DNA of 64,000 nucleotides, taken from assembly GCF_014203545.1 (NCBI RefSeq), contig NZ_JACHJG010000005.1:1-64000 (forward strand). The letters run 5' to 3'. The position numbers and the translations under genes were made by a program. The DNA is from Streptomyces netropsis (GTDB taxonomy: Bacteria; Actinomycetota; Actinomycetes; Streptomycetales; Streptomycetaceae). The notes below the pieces were generated by a model. That model was not told the origin of the DNA. It saw only the letters and a list, made by a program, of their open reading frames with translations, and did no database searches. Of this stretch, positions 1-7,958 are shown piece after piece; the first letter of the stretch is position 1; every line of letters begins with the position of its first letter.

Positions 1-1461
1 GCGATCGGTCGACTCGCCGCACACAGCATGCTCACTGTCGACGCCGAAACCGGCGACCTCAGCGTGCACCGACTCGTCCAAGCTCTTGCCCGGACCGCTG
101 ACCCTAACGACCCACACCGCGAGCCCCAGGACATCAAGCAGGCCCGGTCTCACGCCATCGCGATGCTTGACGACGCTTTCCCTGCCGACACGCAGAACCC
201 GGCCTCTTGGCCCACCGCCCGCGTTCTGCTGCCGCACCTGGAAGCCCTCACCAGCCACACGCAGTCGCCCCCTGACGTCGACACAGCTTCCCTCCTCGAA
301 CGGATGGGGCTGTTCCTCCACGGTCAAGGCGCGGTGGACCGTGCGATTTCCCTGTTCCACCGCGCACTCACAAGTCGTATCCGGGTGTTGGGTGAAGACC
401 ACCCCGACACGCTCACCTCCCGCAACAACCTCGCCTACGCCTACGAGTCGGCTGGGGATCTCGGGCGGGCGATGCCTCTGTACGAGCGCACCCTCACCGA
501 CCGGGTCCGGGTTCTGGGCGAAGACCACCCCGACACCCTGTCCTCGCGCAATAACCTCGCCGGCGCCTACGAGTCGGTCGGGGATCTCGGGCGGGCGATG
601 CCTCTGTACGAGCGCACCCTCACCGACCGGGTCCGGGTTCTGGGCGAAGACCACCCCGACACCCTCACCTCGCGCAATAACCTCGCCAGCGCCTACCACT
701 CAGCCGGGGACCTCGGGCGGGCGATACCCCTGTACGAGCGCACCCTCAACGATTGCGTCCGGGTGCTGGGCGAAGACCACCCCAACACCCTCACCTACCG
801 CAATAACCTCGCCGGCGCCTACCACTCGGCCGGGGACCTCGGGCGGGCGATACCCCTGTACGAGCGCATCCTCAACGATTGCGTCCGGGTGCTGGGCGAA
901 GACCACCCCAACACCCTCATCTACCGCAATAACCTCGCCGGCGCCTACGAGTCGGTCGGGGATCTCGGGCGGGCGATCCCCTTGCACGAGCGCACCCTCA
1001 CCGACCGGGTCCGGGTTCTGGGCGACGACCACCCCGACACCCTCACCTCGCGCAACAACCTCGCCAGCGCCTACCACTCAGCCGGGGACCTTGGGCGGGC
1101 GATGCCTCTGCACGAGCGCACCCTCACCGACCGGGTCCGGGTGCTGGGCGAAGACCACCCCAACACCCTCACCTCGCGCAACAACCTCGCCGGCTCCTAC
1201 GAGTCGGCTGGGGATCTTGGGCGGGCGATCCCTATGTACGAACGCACCCTCGCCGACCGCGTCCGGGTGCTGGGCGAAGACCACCCCGACACCCTCGGCT
1301 CCCGCAACAACCTCGCCGGCGCCTACGAGTCGGCTGGGGACCTCGGGCGGGCAATCCCCTTGTACGAGCGCACCCTCAACGATTGCATCCGGGTGCTGGG
1401 CGAAGACCATCCCCGGACCCAAGTCGTGCGCAGCAACCTCGACGCGGCAAGGAATGGTTGA
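1..1461 (+). CDS. Tetratricopeptide-repeat protein, C-terminal part (5' end outside window)
   Basis: The frame is open from base 1, so the ATG at 28 is internal and the gene begins upstream. The visible 486 residues have a helical segment of the kind that follows an NB-ARC/STAND ATPase, then eight nearly identical 42-residue TPR units, each carrying VLGEDHP-x-TL-x-x-RNNLA and GDLGRA-x-PLYERTL, and a closing partial unit. These match the TPR_10/TPR_12 families common in Streptomyces STAND proteins. The missing N-terminus probably holds the NTPase, but that cannot be seen. A role as a ligand-sensing scaffold, possibly defensive, is inference. It probably travels with the integrated element as cargo. 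Confidence 0.8.
   Translation, partial: AIGRLAAHSMLTVDAETGDLSVHRLVQALARTADPNDPHREPQDIKQARSHAIAMLDDAFPADTQNPASWPTARVLLPHLEALTSHTQSPPDVDTASLLERMGLFLHGQGAVDRAISLFHRALTSRIRVLGEDHPDTLTSRNNLAYAYESAGDLGRAMPLYERTLTDRVRVLGEDHPDTLSSRNNLAGAYESVGDLGRAMPLYERTLTDRVRVLGEDHPDTLTSRNNLASAYHSAGDLGRAIPLYERTLNDCVRVLGEDHPNTLTYRNNLAGAYHSAGDLGRAIPLYERILNDCVRVLGEDHPNTLIYRNNLAGAYESVGDLGRAIPLHERTLTDRVRVLGDDHPDTLTSRNNLASAYHSAGDLGRAMPLHERTLTDRVRVLGEDHPNTLTSRNNLAGSYESAGDLGRAIPMYERTLADRVRVLGEDHPDTLGSRNNLAGAYESAGDLGRAIPLYERTLNDCIRVLGEDHPRTQVVRSNLDAARNG
385..1417 (+). repeat. Tandem 126-bp coding repeats (8 full units)
   Basis: The VLGEDHP codons recur exactly every 126 bases, starting at 385, 511, 637, 763, 889, 1015, 1141, 1267 and, as a partial unit, 1393. 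Units are near-identical at the DNA level, including silent positions. This points to recent duplication or gene conversion and makes the copy number likely to vary between strains and assemblies. Confidence 0.9.
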
Positions 1462-1849
1462 CGTGGCCCCAAGGCTGTCTCAGCACAGAAGCCAGGCTGT
1501 AGACCTAAGCCACGGAAAGTCAACCGAGACGGTGGCGCGGCCGGACGACCAGGCGCGCGTGTGTCTCCAGCAACCACCCACTCAGCCCGGCCACGCCATC
1601 TGGCTTGTGAACGTCACGATGCCCGGCACTCCTCGGCCGACGCGATCAAGTCGTGCCTCAAGTCCCGGTTGCCTGGTCTGGAGGAGGGGCGGGCGCCTGC
1701 CTCGTTCATGGCTGGCTGGCTGTGGTGTGGGCGGTGGGCGTCCGGCGGGACCGGCCGTCAGGCCGCAGCCCGCCGGGGCGGCCTGACCGCCCGGCGCGCC
1801 GCAGGCGCGCCCTTGAGTAAGTGAAGAAGGTTTCGACCGATCCCGGCTT
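1462..1849. other. Gene-free stretch between TPR gene and repressor
   Basis: No convincing gene is seen in these 388 bases. Short frames lack ribosome sites and recognisable sequence. The only structure noticed is the inverted repeat at 1757-1787 and a GC-only motif GGCGCGCC repeated at about 1794-1813. A conjugation locus (clt) sits near tra/kor in pSAM2-like elements and could be here, but nothing in the sequence proves it. Confidence 0.5.
1757..1787. terminator. Hairpin, possible bidirectional terminator
   Basis: GTCAGGCCGC (1757-1766) pairs perfectly with GCGGCCTGAC (1778-1787) across an 11-base loop. It lies between two converging genes (TPR on +, GntR on -). There is no T-run, which is usual for Streptomyces terminators. 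Confidence 0.45.
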
Positions 1850-2632
1850 TCAGGCGCGGGCGCGGCGTGCGGCGGGGGGCTTCTCGGCGGTGATGCGGTA
1901 GGCGAGCTGGGCGCGCTCGGCGCTGATGCGCAGGTCTTCGAGAATCAGGGGCTGGTCGTTGGTGCCGTGGGTGGTGCGGGTGGTGTGGAGGACGGGGGTG
2001 GCGTCGGGGATCTGCAAGGCGTCGCGTTCGTCGGGCAGGGGCATGCGGGCTTGTACCGTCTCGGTCCACCACAGCTTGTGCCCGGCCTTGGTGAGCAGTT
2101 CGTAGATCGCTGCGGGTTCGGTGTCCGGGGCCTGGGCCAGCTCGGTGTCCTCGGCGGTGGCGAACGGGATCAGCGTGCGGTGCAGCGCCCTGGTGCCCGT
2201 CGCCGGGTCCGTCAGTAGACGATCGCAGCCGAAGAGCGCTTCCCCCTCCCCCAGTCCCAACGGCGGCCCCGTGATCGCGGTCGTCTCGGTGCGGTAGATC
2301 TTCGGTTCGTCGGGCTGCTCCCAGGTGATGCCATCGTGGGTGACGAACGGGCCTGCTGATCCGCTGCGGCTGATCCGGCGTTCGACGGTGACTGGCGGCA
2401 GGCCGGAGGTGCGGACGAAGCTGCCCTTGCCGTGCTGGACGTTCACCAGCCCCTCGGCGCGGAGTGCGGCGACCGCGTTGCGCACGGTCGGGCGGGACAC
2501 CTTGTAGCGCTCGATGAGCTGCGCCTCCGAGGGCAATGGCGCTCCGGGGGCGAACTCACCCGAGAGGATCGCGTCGCGAATAGCGGCCGCGACCTGCTGA
2601 TACAGCGCTCCGGGGCGCTTGATCTCCGTCAT
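1850..2632 (-). CDS. GntR/HutC-family repressor, KorSA-like
   Basis: This 260-residue protein has an N-terminal winged HTH of the GntR type (about residues 5-75, with LPSEAQLIERYKVSRPTVRNA) followed by a UTRA effector domain (about 95-250). In pSAM2-type elements the equivalent protein (KorSA) represses transfer and replication genes. The start is placed at ATG 2632 because GAAGGA lies nine bases upstream; a GTG at 2647 is in frame but has no ribosome site. It is divergent from the transfer operon, and the shared 170-base gap carries repeated ACTCGTC half-sites that are the likely operator. The ligand is unknown. Confidence 0.85.
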   Translation of the reverse strand: MTEIKRPGALYQQVAAAIRDAILSGEFAPGAPLPSEAQLIERYKVSRPTVRNAVAALRAEGLVNVQHGKGSFVRTSGLPPVTVERRISRSGSAGPFVTHDGITWEQPDEPKIYRTETTAITGPPLGLGEGEALFGCDRLLTDPATGTRALHRTLIPFATAEDTELAQAPDTEPAAIYELLTKAGHKLWWTETVQARMPLPDERDALQIPDATPVLHTTRTTHGTNDQPLILEDLRISAERAQLAYRITAEKPPAARRARA

Positions 2633-2668
2633 CTCTGAGTCCTTCACTTCGGCGGTGGTCGGGCGGTC

Positions 2669-2762
2669 GACGTCACTCGTCGCTCATAACTCGTCAGCAT
2701 AAGCACTTGCGCACTGGGCCGATAGAGCCTCATAGTCTCAACTCGTAAGGACGAGTGACGTC
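2669..2762. promoter_or_regulatory. Probable operator cluster for the GntR repressor
   Basis: GACGTCACTCGTC (2669-2681) is repeated as its exact inverse, GACGAGTGACGTC (2750-2762). A further ACTCGTC lies at 2689-2695, and ACTCGT-AAGG-ACGAGT forms a local palindrome at 2741-2756. Four half-sites therefore surround the divergent promoters of the repressor and the transfer genes. This is the layout expected for autoregulation and silencing of transfer. Confidence 0.7.
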
Positions 2763-2804
2763 AGCCGGTAGTTGGCGTCTGAGGCCAAAGGAGGCCCACA
2801 CCCC

Positions 2805-3152
2805 GTGCAGTCCATCCCTGTGGACACAACCCGGCTCGGCGTACTGCGGTGCGCTGTCGCGCCGGAACCGAAGATGTCCGGCTTCGAGACCAAGGAGGTG
2901 AAGAAGGACCGGGACGGCAACACGATCTACACCGTTGCCGTCATGGTCCGGCAGGACGGCCGGCGGGTCTCGGTGATCGAGATCTCCGTGACCGGTGAAC
3001 CGAAGGGCGTCGTGGAAGGCGCTGAGGTGCGGGTGACGGGCCTGGAGGCGTTCTCCTGGGCCATGGGCGACCGGCACGGGATCAGCTTCCGCGCCGCCGC
3101 CATCACCCCCGCACCGGCTGCTGCTCCGGCGGGCAAGACAGGCGGTGCCTGA
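2805..3152 (+). CDS. SCO3933-family small protein of integrative elements
   Basis: This 115-residue protein begins at GTG 2805, ten bases after AAAGGAGG. The TTG at 2772 is in frame but precedes the ribosome site. The sequence (VDTTRLGVLRCAVAPEPK, then a beta-rich VAVMVRQDGRRVSVIEISV block and a C-terminal Ala/Pro tail) resembles the conserved protein encoded just before the FtsK-like gene in many Streptomyces AICEs. Databases call it a regulatory protein, but its biochemical role is not established. Its stop overlaps the tra start by one base, so the two are translationally coupled. The family name is from memory, not a search. Confidence 0.7.
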   Translation: MQSIPVDTTRLGVLRCAVAPEPKMSGFETKEVKKDRDGNTIYTVAVMVRQDGRRVSVIEISVTGEPKGVVEGAEVRVTGLEAFSWAMGDRHGISFRAAAITPAPAAAPAGKTGGA

Positions 3153-4456
3153 TGGCCCCGACCACGTTTGCCTTCCTCCTCGCGGCCCTGGCCTGGGTCC
3201 TCGTGGCTGGCGCCCGGCTGAAGGATCAGAGCCCGGTGTGGTTCTGGTACCTGACCGGCTACCCGGTCGTGGCTGTCCGGGTGCTGGCCACGTGGCGGAA
3301 GGTCGCGCATCTGAACGACCTGTCGGTCTCGCGCCGCCCGGCACGCGGCCTCGTCGGCGACCTGGTCGTCAAGGGCCAAGCGCTGCGGCCCGTCGCACCG
3401 CGGATCTCCTTCCCCCGGGCGACCCGCACGGGGTTAACCCTGGTCGTGCGCCTGCACCCCGGCCAGACTCCCGCACCTTTCATCCAAGCGGCCGACGCCC
3501 TCTCCCACGCCTGGAAGGTCCATGCCGTGCGGGTCACCTCTCCGCAACGCGGCCTCGTGCGCCTGACCGCCACCATCACGGACCCGCTAGAGCGCCCGGG
3601 GATCGCGGTCGCGCCCATGGTGCTGCTGTCGGCCGTGGTCGGGATTCTGGAGAGTGGCGGGGCGTGGGTGATGAACCTGCGCCAGGTGCCGCACTGGCTG
3701 ATCGTCGGCGCCACCCGGTCCGGGAAGTCCGCACTCCTCGCCCGCCTGGTGAAGGAACTCGCCCGGCAACCGGTGGCACTGGTCGGCATCGACTGCAAGG
3801 GCGGCATGGAACTCGGGCTGTTCGCCCGGCGCTTCTCCGCCCTGGCCACCACCCGCCCTGAAGCCGTCGCAACCCTCGGCGCCCTGGTCGCCGACATGCA
3901 AGAGCGCATGCGCACCTGCCGCGATGCCGGGGCACGGTCGATCTGGGAACTGCCGGAGAAGCTCCGCCCGGTCCCGGCCGTGGTGATCGTCGACGAACTG
4001 GCCGAGCTCTACCTCACAGACGGCACCCGGACGGCAAAGGCGGAGGCCGAGCAGTGCTCCACCTACCTCCTGCGCCTCGCGCAGCTCGGCGGGGCCCTGG
4101 GCCTGCACCTGGTCATCGCCGGGCAACGCGTCGGCTCTGATCTCGGCCCCGGCGTGACCGCCCTGCGGGCGCAGCTCGGCGGCCGGGTCTGCCATCGGGT
4201 GCACGACTCGGGCACGGCGGAAATGGCACTCGGTGACCTCAACAAGGACGCGGTGGCGGTGGCTCTGTCCATCACGGAGGCAGAGAAGGGCGTCGCCGTC
4301 TGCACCGGGCCCGACGGTGGATGGGTGCGGGCCCGCTCGCACCTGACCTTCACCACGGAAGCCCGGGACGCCGCCGCCCGGCACGCGCACCTGACCCCCG
4401 AACTCCCCGGCGTCACCCGCGCCCTGGAGACCCTCACCAAGGAGGCCGGCGCATGA
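3152..4456 (+). CDS. FtsK/SpoIIIE-type DNA translocase (conjugative transfer)
   Basis: This 434-residue P-loop ATPase has an N-terminal membrane stretch (about 4-25), a Walker A GATRSGKS at 186-193 and a Walker B VVIVDE at 277-282, followed by the sensor segment HLVIAGQR. In AICEs one FtsK-like protein moves double-stranded DNA from mycelium to mycelium; this is the probable Tra. It is shorter than the TraB/TraSA proteins of some elements but contains the full motor domain. It starts one base inside the previous stop and overlaps the next gene by four bases (ATGA), so the operon is tightly coupled. Expression is presumably held down by the divergent GntR protein. Confidence 0.85.
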   Translation: MAPTTFAFLLAALAWVLVAGARLKDQSPVWFWYLTGYPVVAVRVLATWRKVAHLNDLSVSRRPARGLVGDLVVKGQALRPVAPRISFPRATRTGLTLVVRLHPGQTPAPFIQAADALSHAWKVHAVRVTSPQRGLVRLTATITDPLERPGIAVAPMVLLSAVVGILESGGAWVMNLRQVPHWLIVGATRSGKSALLARLVKELARQPVALVGIDCKGGMELGLFARRFSALATTRPEAVATLGALVADMQERMRTCRDAGARSIWELPEKLRPVPAVVIVDELAELYLTDGTRTAKAEAEQCSTYLLRLAQLGGALGLHLVIAGQRVGSDLGPGVTALRAQLGGRVCHRVHDSGTAEMALGDLNKDAVAVALSITEAEKGVAVCTGPDGGWVRARSHLTFTTEARDAAARHAHLTPELPGVTRALETLTKEAGA

Positions 4457-4647
4457 CGGAGAACGCGGCATTCCCCCTCGTGCTGGTCTTCGGGATCATC
4501 ACCGTCCTCCTGGTCCGCTCCCGCGATGTGCGCTGGTGGCAAGCGGTGCTGATCGGCCTGTTCGGCGTCTACATCGGCCAGACCCCCGTGATCTTCACCA
4601 TCCACGGCCTCGTGGCCTGGTTCCTCTCCCTCTTCCCCAACAGCTAG
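4453..4647 (+). CDS. Small two-helix membrane protein, SpdB-like position
   Basis: This 64-residue protein starts at ATG 4453, overlapping the tra stop by four bases. Two hydrophobic segments are visible (about 7-22 and 29-58, the second possibly split by a turn). AICEs and Streptomyces plasmids carry small membrane proteins directly after tra that help spread DNA between hyphal compartments (Spd functions). The location and membrane character fit that role, but there is no diagnostic motif, so the function is inferred from context. Confidence 0.6.
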   Translation: MTENAAFPLVLVFGIITVLLVRSRDVRWWQAVLIGLFGVYIGQTPVIFTIHGLVAWFLSLFPNS

Positions 4648-4664
4648 GCAACGGAGGCCACGCC

Positions 4665-4781
4665 ATGCCCATGCGCCGTGTGCGCTGCCCGATCTGCAAG
4701 GGCGAACGACGCACCAGGAAGACCCGATCCGGCCGCTGGCACCGCTGCCGCTGCTGCCGCGGAACCGGCACCATCCGCTAA
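4665..4781 (+). CDS. 38-residue zinc-ribbon-like protein
   Basis: This tiny gene has ACGGAGG eight bases before ATG 4665. A second Met two codons on is an alternative start. The product has CPICKG and CRCCRGTG, two CxxC pairs spaced like a DnaJ-type zinc ribbon, in a very basic sequence. Similar mini zinc-ribbon proteins lie between tra and rep in related elements. Zinc binding is inferred from the cysteines, and the role is unknown. Confidence 0.6.
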   Translation: MPMRRVRCPICKGERRTRKTRSGRWHRCRCCRGTGTIR

Positions 4782-4887
4782 CCCAACCCAGACCAACCCG
4801 CGAGGGAGCGATCGCTATGGACGACGACACCGGCCCACCACCCACCAACCGTGCCGCTTCGGCGGCCCACCCCGGGAGGTCCCCACC

Positions 4888-6324
4888 ATCCCCACGATCA
4901 ACCCGGCTGACAGGCGCGCCCTTGACCGCGCGGCGCGCCTGCGTCAGCTCTCCGAAGTCGACCAGGACGTCATCCGCCTCGCCCAGGACCCGCAGTTCCC
5001 CCGCTTCCTGGAACAGATCACCGCCACCGGCGGCTGCGCCCACCCCGTCCACCTCTCCGGCTCCGCCACGACACGCGACGTCGCCACGGGTGAGGTGCTG
5101 CACCACTACGACACCCGCACCGAACCGGGCGAGCGGCTCTCGGTCCGCTGCCGCAACCGCCGCGCGTCGGTCTGCGCCCCGTGCTCCCGCCTCCACGCCG
5201 GAGACACCTTCCACCTCGTCCGCACCGGACTCACCGGCGGCAAGAACATCCCAGCCCAGATCCGCGAGCACCCGAGGCTCTTCGTCACTCTCACCGCTCC
5301 GTCCTTCGGCTCGGTCCACCGTGCCACCACCGGCGGGCAACGCTGCCACCCCCGACGCAATGCCGGGACCTGCGAGCACAACCGTCCGGTGAGCTGCGGA
5401 ACCGCTCATGACCCCGCCGCATCAGTTGTCGGCCAGCCGCTCTGTCCGGGGTGCTACGACTACCCGGCGCACGCCCTGTGGCACGCCCACGCCGGACAAC
5501 TGTGGGACCGCTTCACCCGCGCCACCCGCCGCACCCTCGCTACGGCCGTCGGCCTGCCGCAGGCCCGGTTCCGCGACCACGCCCGGCTCTCCTTCGCGAA
5601 GGTCGCGGAGTACCAGAAGCGCGCCGCCGTCCACGTCCACGCCGTCGTACGCCTCGACGGCCCCAACGGACCCCACACCCCGCCCCCGGCCTGGGCAACC
5701 CCCGTGCTGCTGACCCGCGCGGTTCGCACGGCGGCACGGTCGGTATTCGTGCGGAGCCCGTACAGCCCGGCCGTCGGGGAGCTCGAACTCCGTTGGGGCA
5801 ACCAGCTCGACGCCCGCCCGCTGCGGGCCTTCGGCGACACCGAGGGCCTGGCCGACGACGCCGTTGCCGCCTACATCGCGAAGTACGTAACCAAAGGCGC
5901 CAGCGACACAGCGGCCGGCACCGACTACAGGGTCATGACCTGGGGCGACATAGACGCGGCGGCCGTGTCCCCACACATCCGGGCCCTCATGCGTGCCTGC
6001 TGGCGACTCAGCGGCCTACCCGAGTACGAACCCCTTCGGCTACGAGCCTGGGCCCACACCCTCGGGTACCGAGGCCACATCCTTACCAAATCCCGCGCCT
6101 ACTCGACGACATACACAGCGCTGCGCACCGAACGAGCCGACCACGAACGCGCCGGACTCCCAGTCCCCGACACCTCCAAGGTGATCACCGACGCGCACTG
6201 GCGCTACCTCGGCTCCGGCCACACGCCGGGCGCCTCCCTCATTGCCGCCGGGATTGCCGAAGACCTCGCCATGAACCGTGCGGTCGCCCGTGACGAACTC
6301 CGGGAGCGGGGTGGCTGCCTATGA
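4888..6324 (+). CDS. RepSA-like replication initiator with apparent ATC start
   Basis: This is about 478 residues with the features of AICE/plasmid rolling-circle initiators. There is a cysteine-rich segment (CRNRRASVCAPCS and later CPGCYDYPAH), an HUH-like HVHAVV at about 249-254, and a tyrosine motif AAYIAKYVTKG with candidate Tyr near 329. It would nick the element origin and prime replication during transfer. The frame has no ATG, GTG or TTG between the previous gene and the conserved N-terminus. A perfect GGGAGG (4874-4879) stands eight bases before the codon ATC at 4888, in frame, so that codon is taken as the start. An ATG at 4817 with its own ribosome site is in another frame. It ends in ATGA with the next gene. 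Confidence 0.8.
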   Translation: MPTINPADRRALDRAARLRQLSEVDQDVIRLAQDPQFPRFLEQITATGGCAHPVHLSGSATTRDVATGEVLHHYDTRTEPGERLSVRCRNRRASVCAPCSRLHAGDTFHLVRTGLTGGKNIPAQIREHPRLFVTLTAPSFGSVHRATTGGQRCHPRRNAGTCEHNRPVSCGTAHDPAASVVGQPLCPGCYDYPAHALWHAHAGQLWDRFTRATRRTLATAVGLPQARFRDHARLSFAKVAEYQKRAAVHVHAVVRLDGPNGPHTPPPAWATPVLLTRAVRTAARSVFVRSPYSPAVGELELRWGNQLDARPLRAFGDTEGLADDAVAAYIAKYVTKGASDTAAGTDYRVMTWGDIDAAAVSPHIRALMRACWRLSGLPEYEPLRLRAWAHTLGYRGHILTKSRAYSTTYTALRTERADHERAGLPVPDTSKVITDAHWRYLGSGHTPGASLIAAGIAEDLAMNRAVARDELRERGGCL

Positions 6325-6494
6325 CGGACCCCAGCGCTCAGTCGCCCCCGGAATGGATCTCCGAAATCCTTGACCGGTGGGTTCCTCCAGACGACTACGA
6401 CATTCGCCTGAATGCCGTAGTCGACGGGTACCTAGCCCATCAAGCGCGGGCGATCACGCCTCCGGATCGTCTGAGTCCGCCCCAACCGGCGTGA
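6321..6494 (+). CDS. 57-residue protein between rep and integrase
   Basis: ATG 6321 overlaps the rep stop by four bases, giving a 57-residue acidic protein (PPEWISEILDRWVPPDDYDIR). It has no cysteine and no membrane segment. Its last 41 bases run antisense to the end of the integrase gene. In AICEs the excisionase usually sits between rep and int. For serine integrases a small recombination directionality factor is needed, and this gene is in the right place, but there is no HTH or family signature, so the role is a guess. Confidence 0.6.
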   Translation: MTDPSAQSPPEWISEILDRWVPPDDYDIRLNAVVDGYLAHQARAITPPDRLSPPQPA

Positions 6495-7899
6495 TCGAAA
6501 TCGAGTCGAGTTCCGGGGGCCTCCTGCGGCCCTTTCCCACGCTGTAGACCGCAACTTGCTTGATGACTGTTGCGGCGATTGCGCGGCGGCGTTCGAGGTT
6601 CTGCTCGCTCTGATCCAACCAGACCGTGAGAGCGTCAGTCTCGGTACGCGATGCCCTGACAACGGATGCAGCCTCACGTGAGCGGAGTGATTGGAGGTTG
6701 TTGCGGAGATGCTGCAACGAGTCGAAGTAGTCCTCATCGTCCAGTTGGCCTTCCTTCCAGCGGCTTCGAAGCCCTCGAATGCGCTCTTCGGTGACCTTGA
6801 TCTGTCCCGAGAGATCCTCGGAGGCTGCTTCCCGAGGCTTCGGGCTGCGCTGCCTCAGAGCTGCTTCTACGACCTCGTCCAATCGCTCTTCGATCCAGGC
6901 GAAAGATCGGTTGACCTTGCCACACCCAAACTCACCGTTGACGCCGACCTGTCCGGAGTGGCAGAACGTTCGGCGGAAGGTGCGGCCCTGGATCGTTGCC
7001 CACTGAACTCGCATGGTTGATCCGCAATTTCCGCACTTCAGGAAGCCTGAGTAGAGGTGCTTCCTCTTGCCTGCCCCCTGAGCGGCAGGCTTGGAGCGGC
7101 CATCCAAGATCGCCTGTACGTTCTCCCATTCCTCCCGCGTGAGGGGGTGGGGGTAAATGCTGTCCCCGATGTCCTGCCCCTTGTGGGTGACGATCCCGCC
7201 CACGCGCTCGGACCGGTACACCCGCTTGACCTTCTGGATGGTCCAGACGGTCTGAGTTCCGACAGATTTTGCTCCATGCTCGTTCCAGGCTCGCGCCACG
7301 TCGCCTGGAGTGGCGCGCAGCTCAGGATCCATGAGCATGCGGTAGCCGTCCCGGATTAGCTCCACTTCTTCCGGAACCACGCGCTGGAAGGTCGAACCCG
7401 GCTCAAAGCCGAAGACTCGGGGTCCTCCTGCGTGCGGCTTGCCTTGCTCTCGACGTTGAAGAAGCGAGTTGTTCACCCGCTCCGCCATTCGTTCGGTCTC
7501 CTGCTGGGCTACTGCACCCTTGATCGTGAGGATCATGCGGCCGTTCGCGGTCGACGTGTCCTCTCCCTCGGTGGTGGCGAACGCGAACCCGTGTTCCTTC
7601 TGCTCCTCAAGGAAGTTTGTCAGCTCGGTGATGCGGCGTGTGAGCCTGTCGATCGAGTAGACAACGATTCCGTCGATCACGCCGTCTCGGGCGTCGCGCA
7701 GCATCTCCGCGTACACGGCCCGCTTCTTGCGGCTCGTGGTCGATGCTGATGTGTCGTTCTCCGGATAGACCTTGTGGATGCCCCACCCCATCCGGTCGCA
7801 CAGCTCGCGACACGCCTTCTCCTGGCGCTGGATGCCAAGCTCCTTGCCCTTGCGGTCCTTGCTGATGCGAACGTAGATTCCGACGCGCCTAGGCTTCAA
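6454..7899 (-). CDS. int: Large serine recombinase (integrase)
   Basis: This 481-residue protein has an N-terminal resolvase domain (about 5-150; VGIYVRISKDRKG with nucleophile Ser13, then YSIDRLTRR), the Recombinase domain (about 165-280), a zinc ribbon (CGNC near 293 and a second Cys pair), and a C-terminal coiled-coil region. This is the phiC31-like architecture for directional integration between attP and attB. It faces outward to the element's right end, with the att region immediately upstream of its start. Codon use and GC are lower than in the neighbours, which fits foreign origin. Excision would need a directionality factor, possibly the convergent 57-residue protein. Confidence 0.92.
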   Translation of the reverse strand: MKPRRVGIYVRISKDRKGKELGIQRQEKACRELCDRMGWGIHKVYPENDTSASTTSRKKRAVYAEMLRDARDGVIDGIVVYSIDRLTRRITELTNFLEEQKEHGFAFATTEGEDTSTANGRMILTIKGAVAQQETERMAERVNNSLLQRREQGKPHAGGPRVFGFEPGSTFQRVVPEEVELIRDGYRMLMDPELRATPGDVARAWNEHGAKSVGTQTVWTIQKVKRVYRSERVGGIVTHKGQDIGDSIYPHPLTREEWENVQAILDGRSKPAAQGAGKRKHLYSGFLKCGNCGSTMRVQWATIQGRTFRRTFCHSGQVGVNGEFGCGKVNRSFAWIEERLDEVVEAALRQRSPKPREAASEDLSGQIKVTEERIRGLRSRWKEGQLDDEDYFDSLQHLRNNLQSLRSREAASVVRASRTETDALTVWLDQSEQNLERRRAIAATVIKQVAVYSVGKGRRRPPELDSISITPVGADSDDPEA

Positions 7900-7958
7900 C
7901 TAGCCCACCCCTCGCGGTAGTTCGGCTGCACGCAAGTAACGTACATACTCAGTGTGCA
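7900..7958. other. Attachment-site region (right end of element)
   Basis: The region starts directly upstream of the integrase start codon and ends where the orphan reading frame ATNVAGQ begins (7959). It is AT-richer than its surroundings, with a partly symmetric core around GTAACGTAC-ATACTC (7937-7950). Serine-integrase att sites are about 50 bp with short crossover cores, so this is where the hybrid site should be. The exact core cannot be fixed without the left end. Confidence 0.6.

Larger units (their letters stand above)
1..7958. mobile_element. Right-hand part of an actinomycete integrative and conjugative element (AICE)
   Basis: The gene set is that of a pSAM2/SLP1-like AICE: GntR repressor, SCO3933-like protein, FtsK-type transfer ATPase, small membrane and zinc-ribbon proteins, RepSA-like initiator and an integrase at the edge. 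Here the integrase is a large serine recombinase, not the more usual tyrosine type. The integrase stretch is visibly less GC-rich than the flanking chromosome. The right end is placed at about 7900-7958, because an orphan 3' gene end in an open frame starts just beyond it. The left end is not in the window. I infer that the TPR gene at 1-1461 is cargo, since no 5' transporter fragment is found between it and the repressor. Confidence 0.8.

Noticed and set aside
385..1417. CRISPR array or satellite from the 126-bp repeats
   Set aside because: Repeats are coding, contiguous without spacers, and encode TPR helices.
4817..5392. A 191-codon frame with a good ribosome site overlapping rep
   Set aside because: The product is Ser/Pro/Arg-rich as expected from an out-of-frame reading. 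The first codons may still be translated, but there is no support for a protein.
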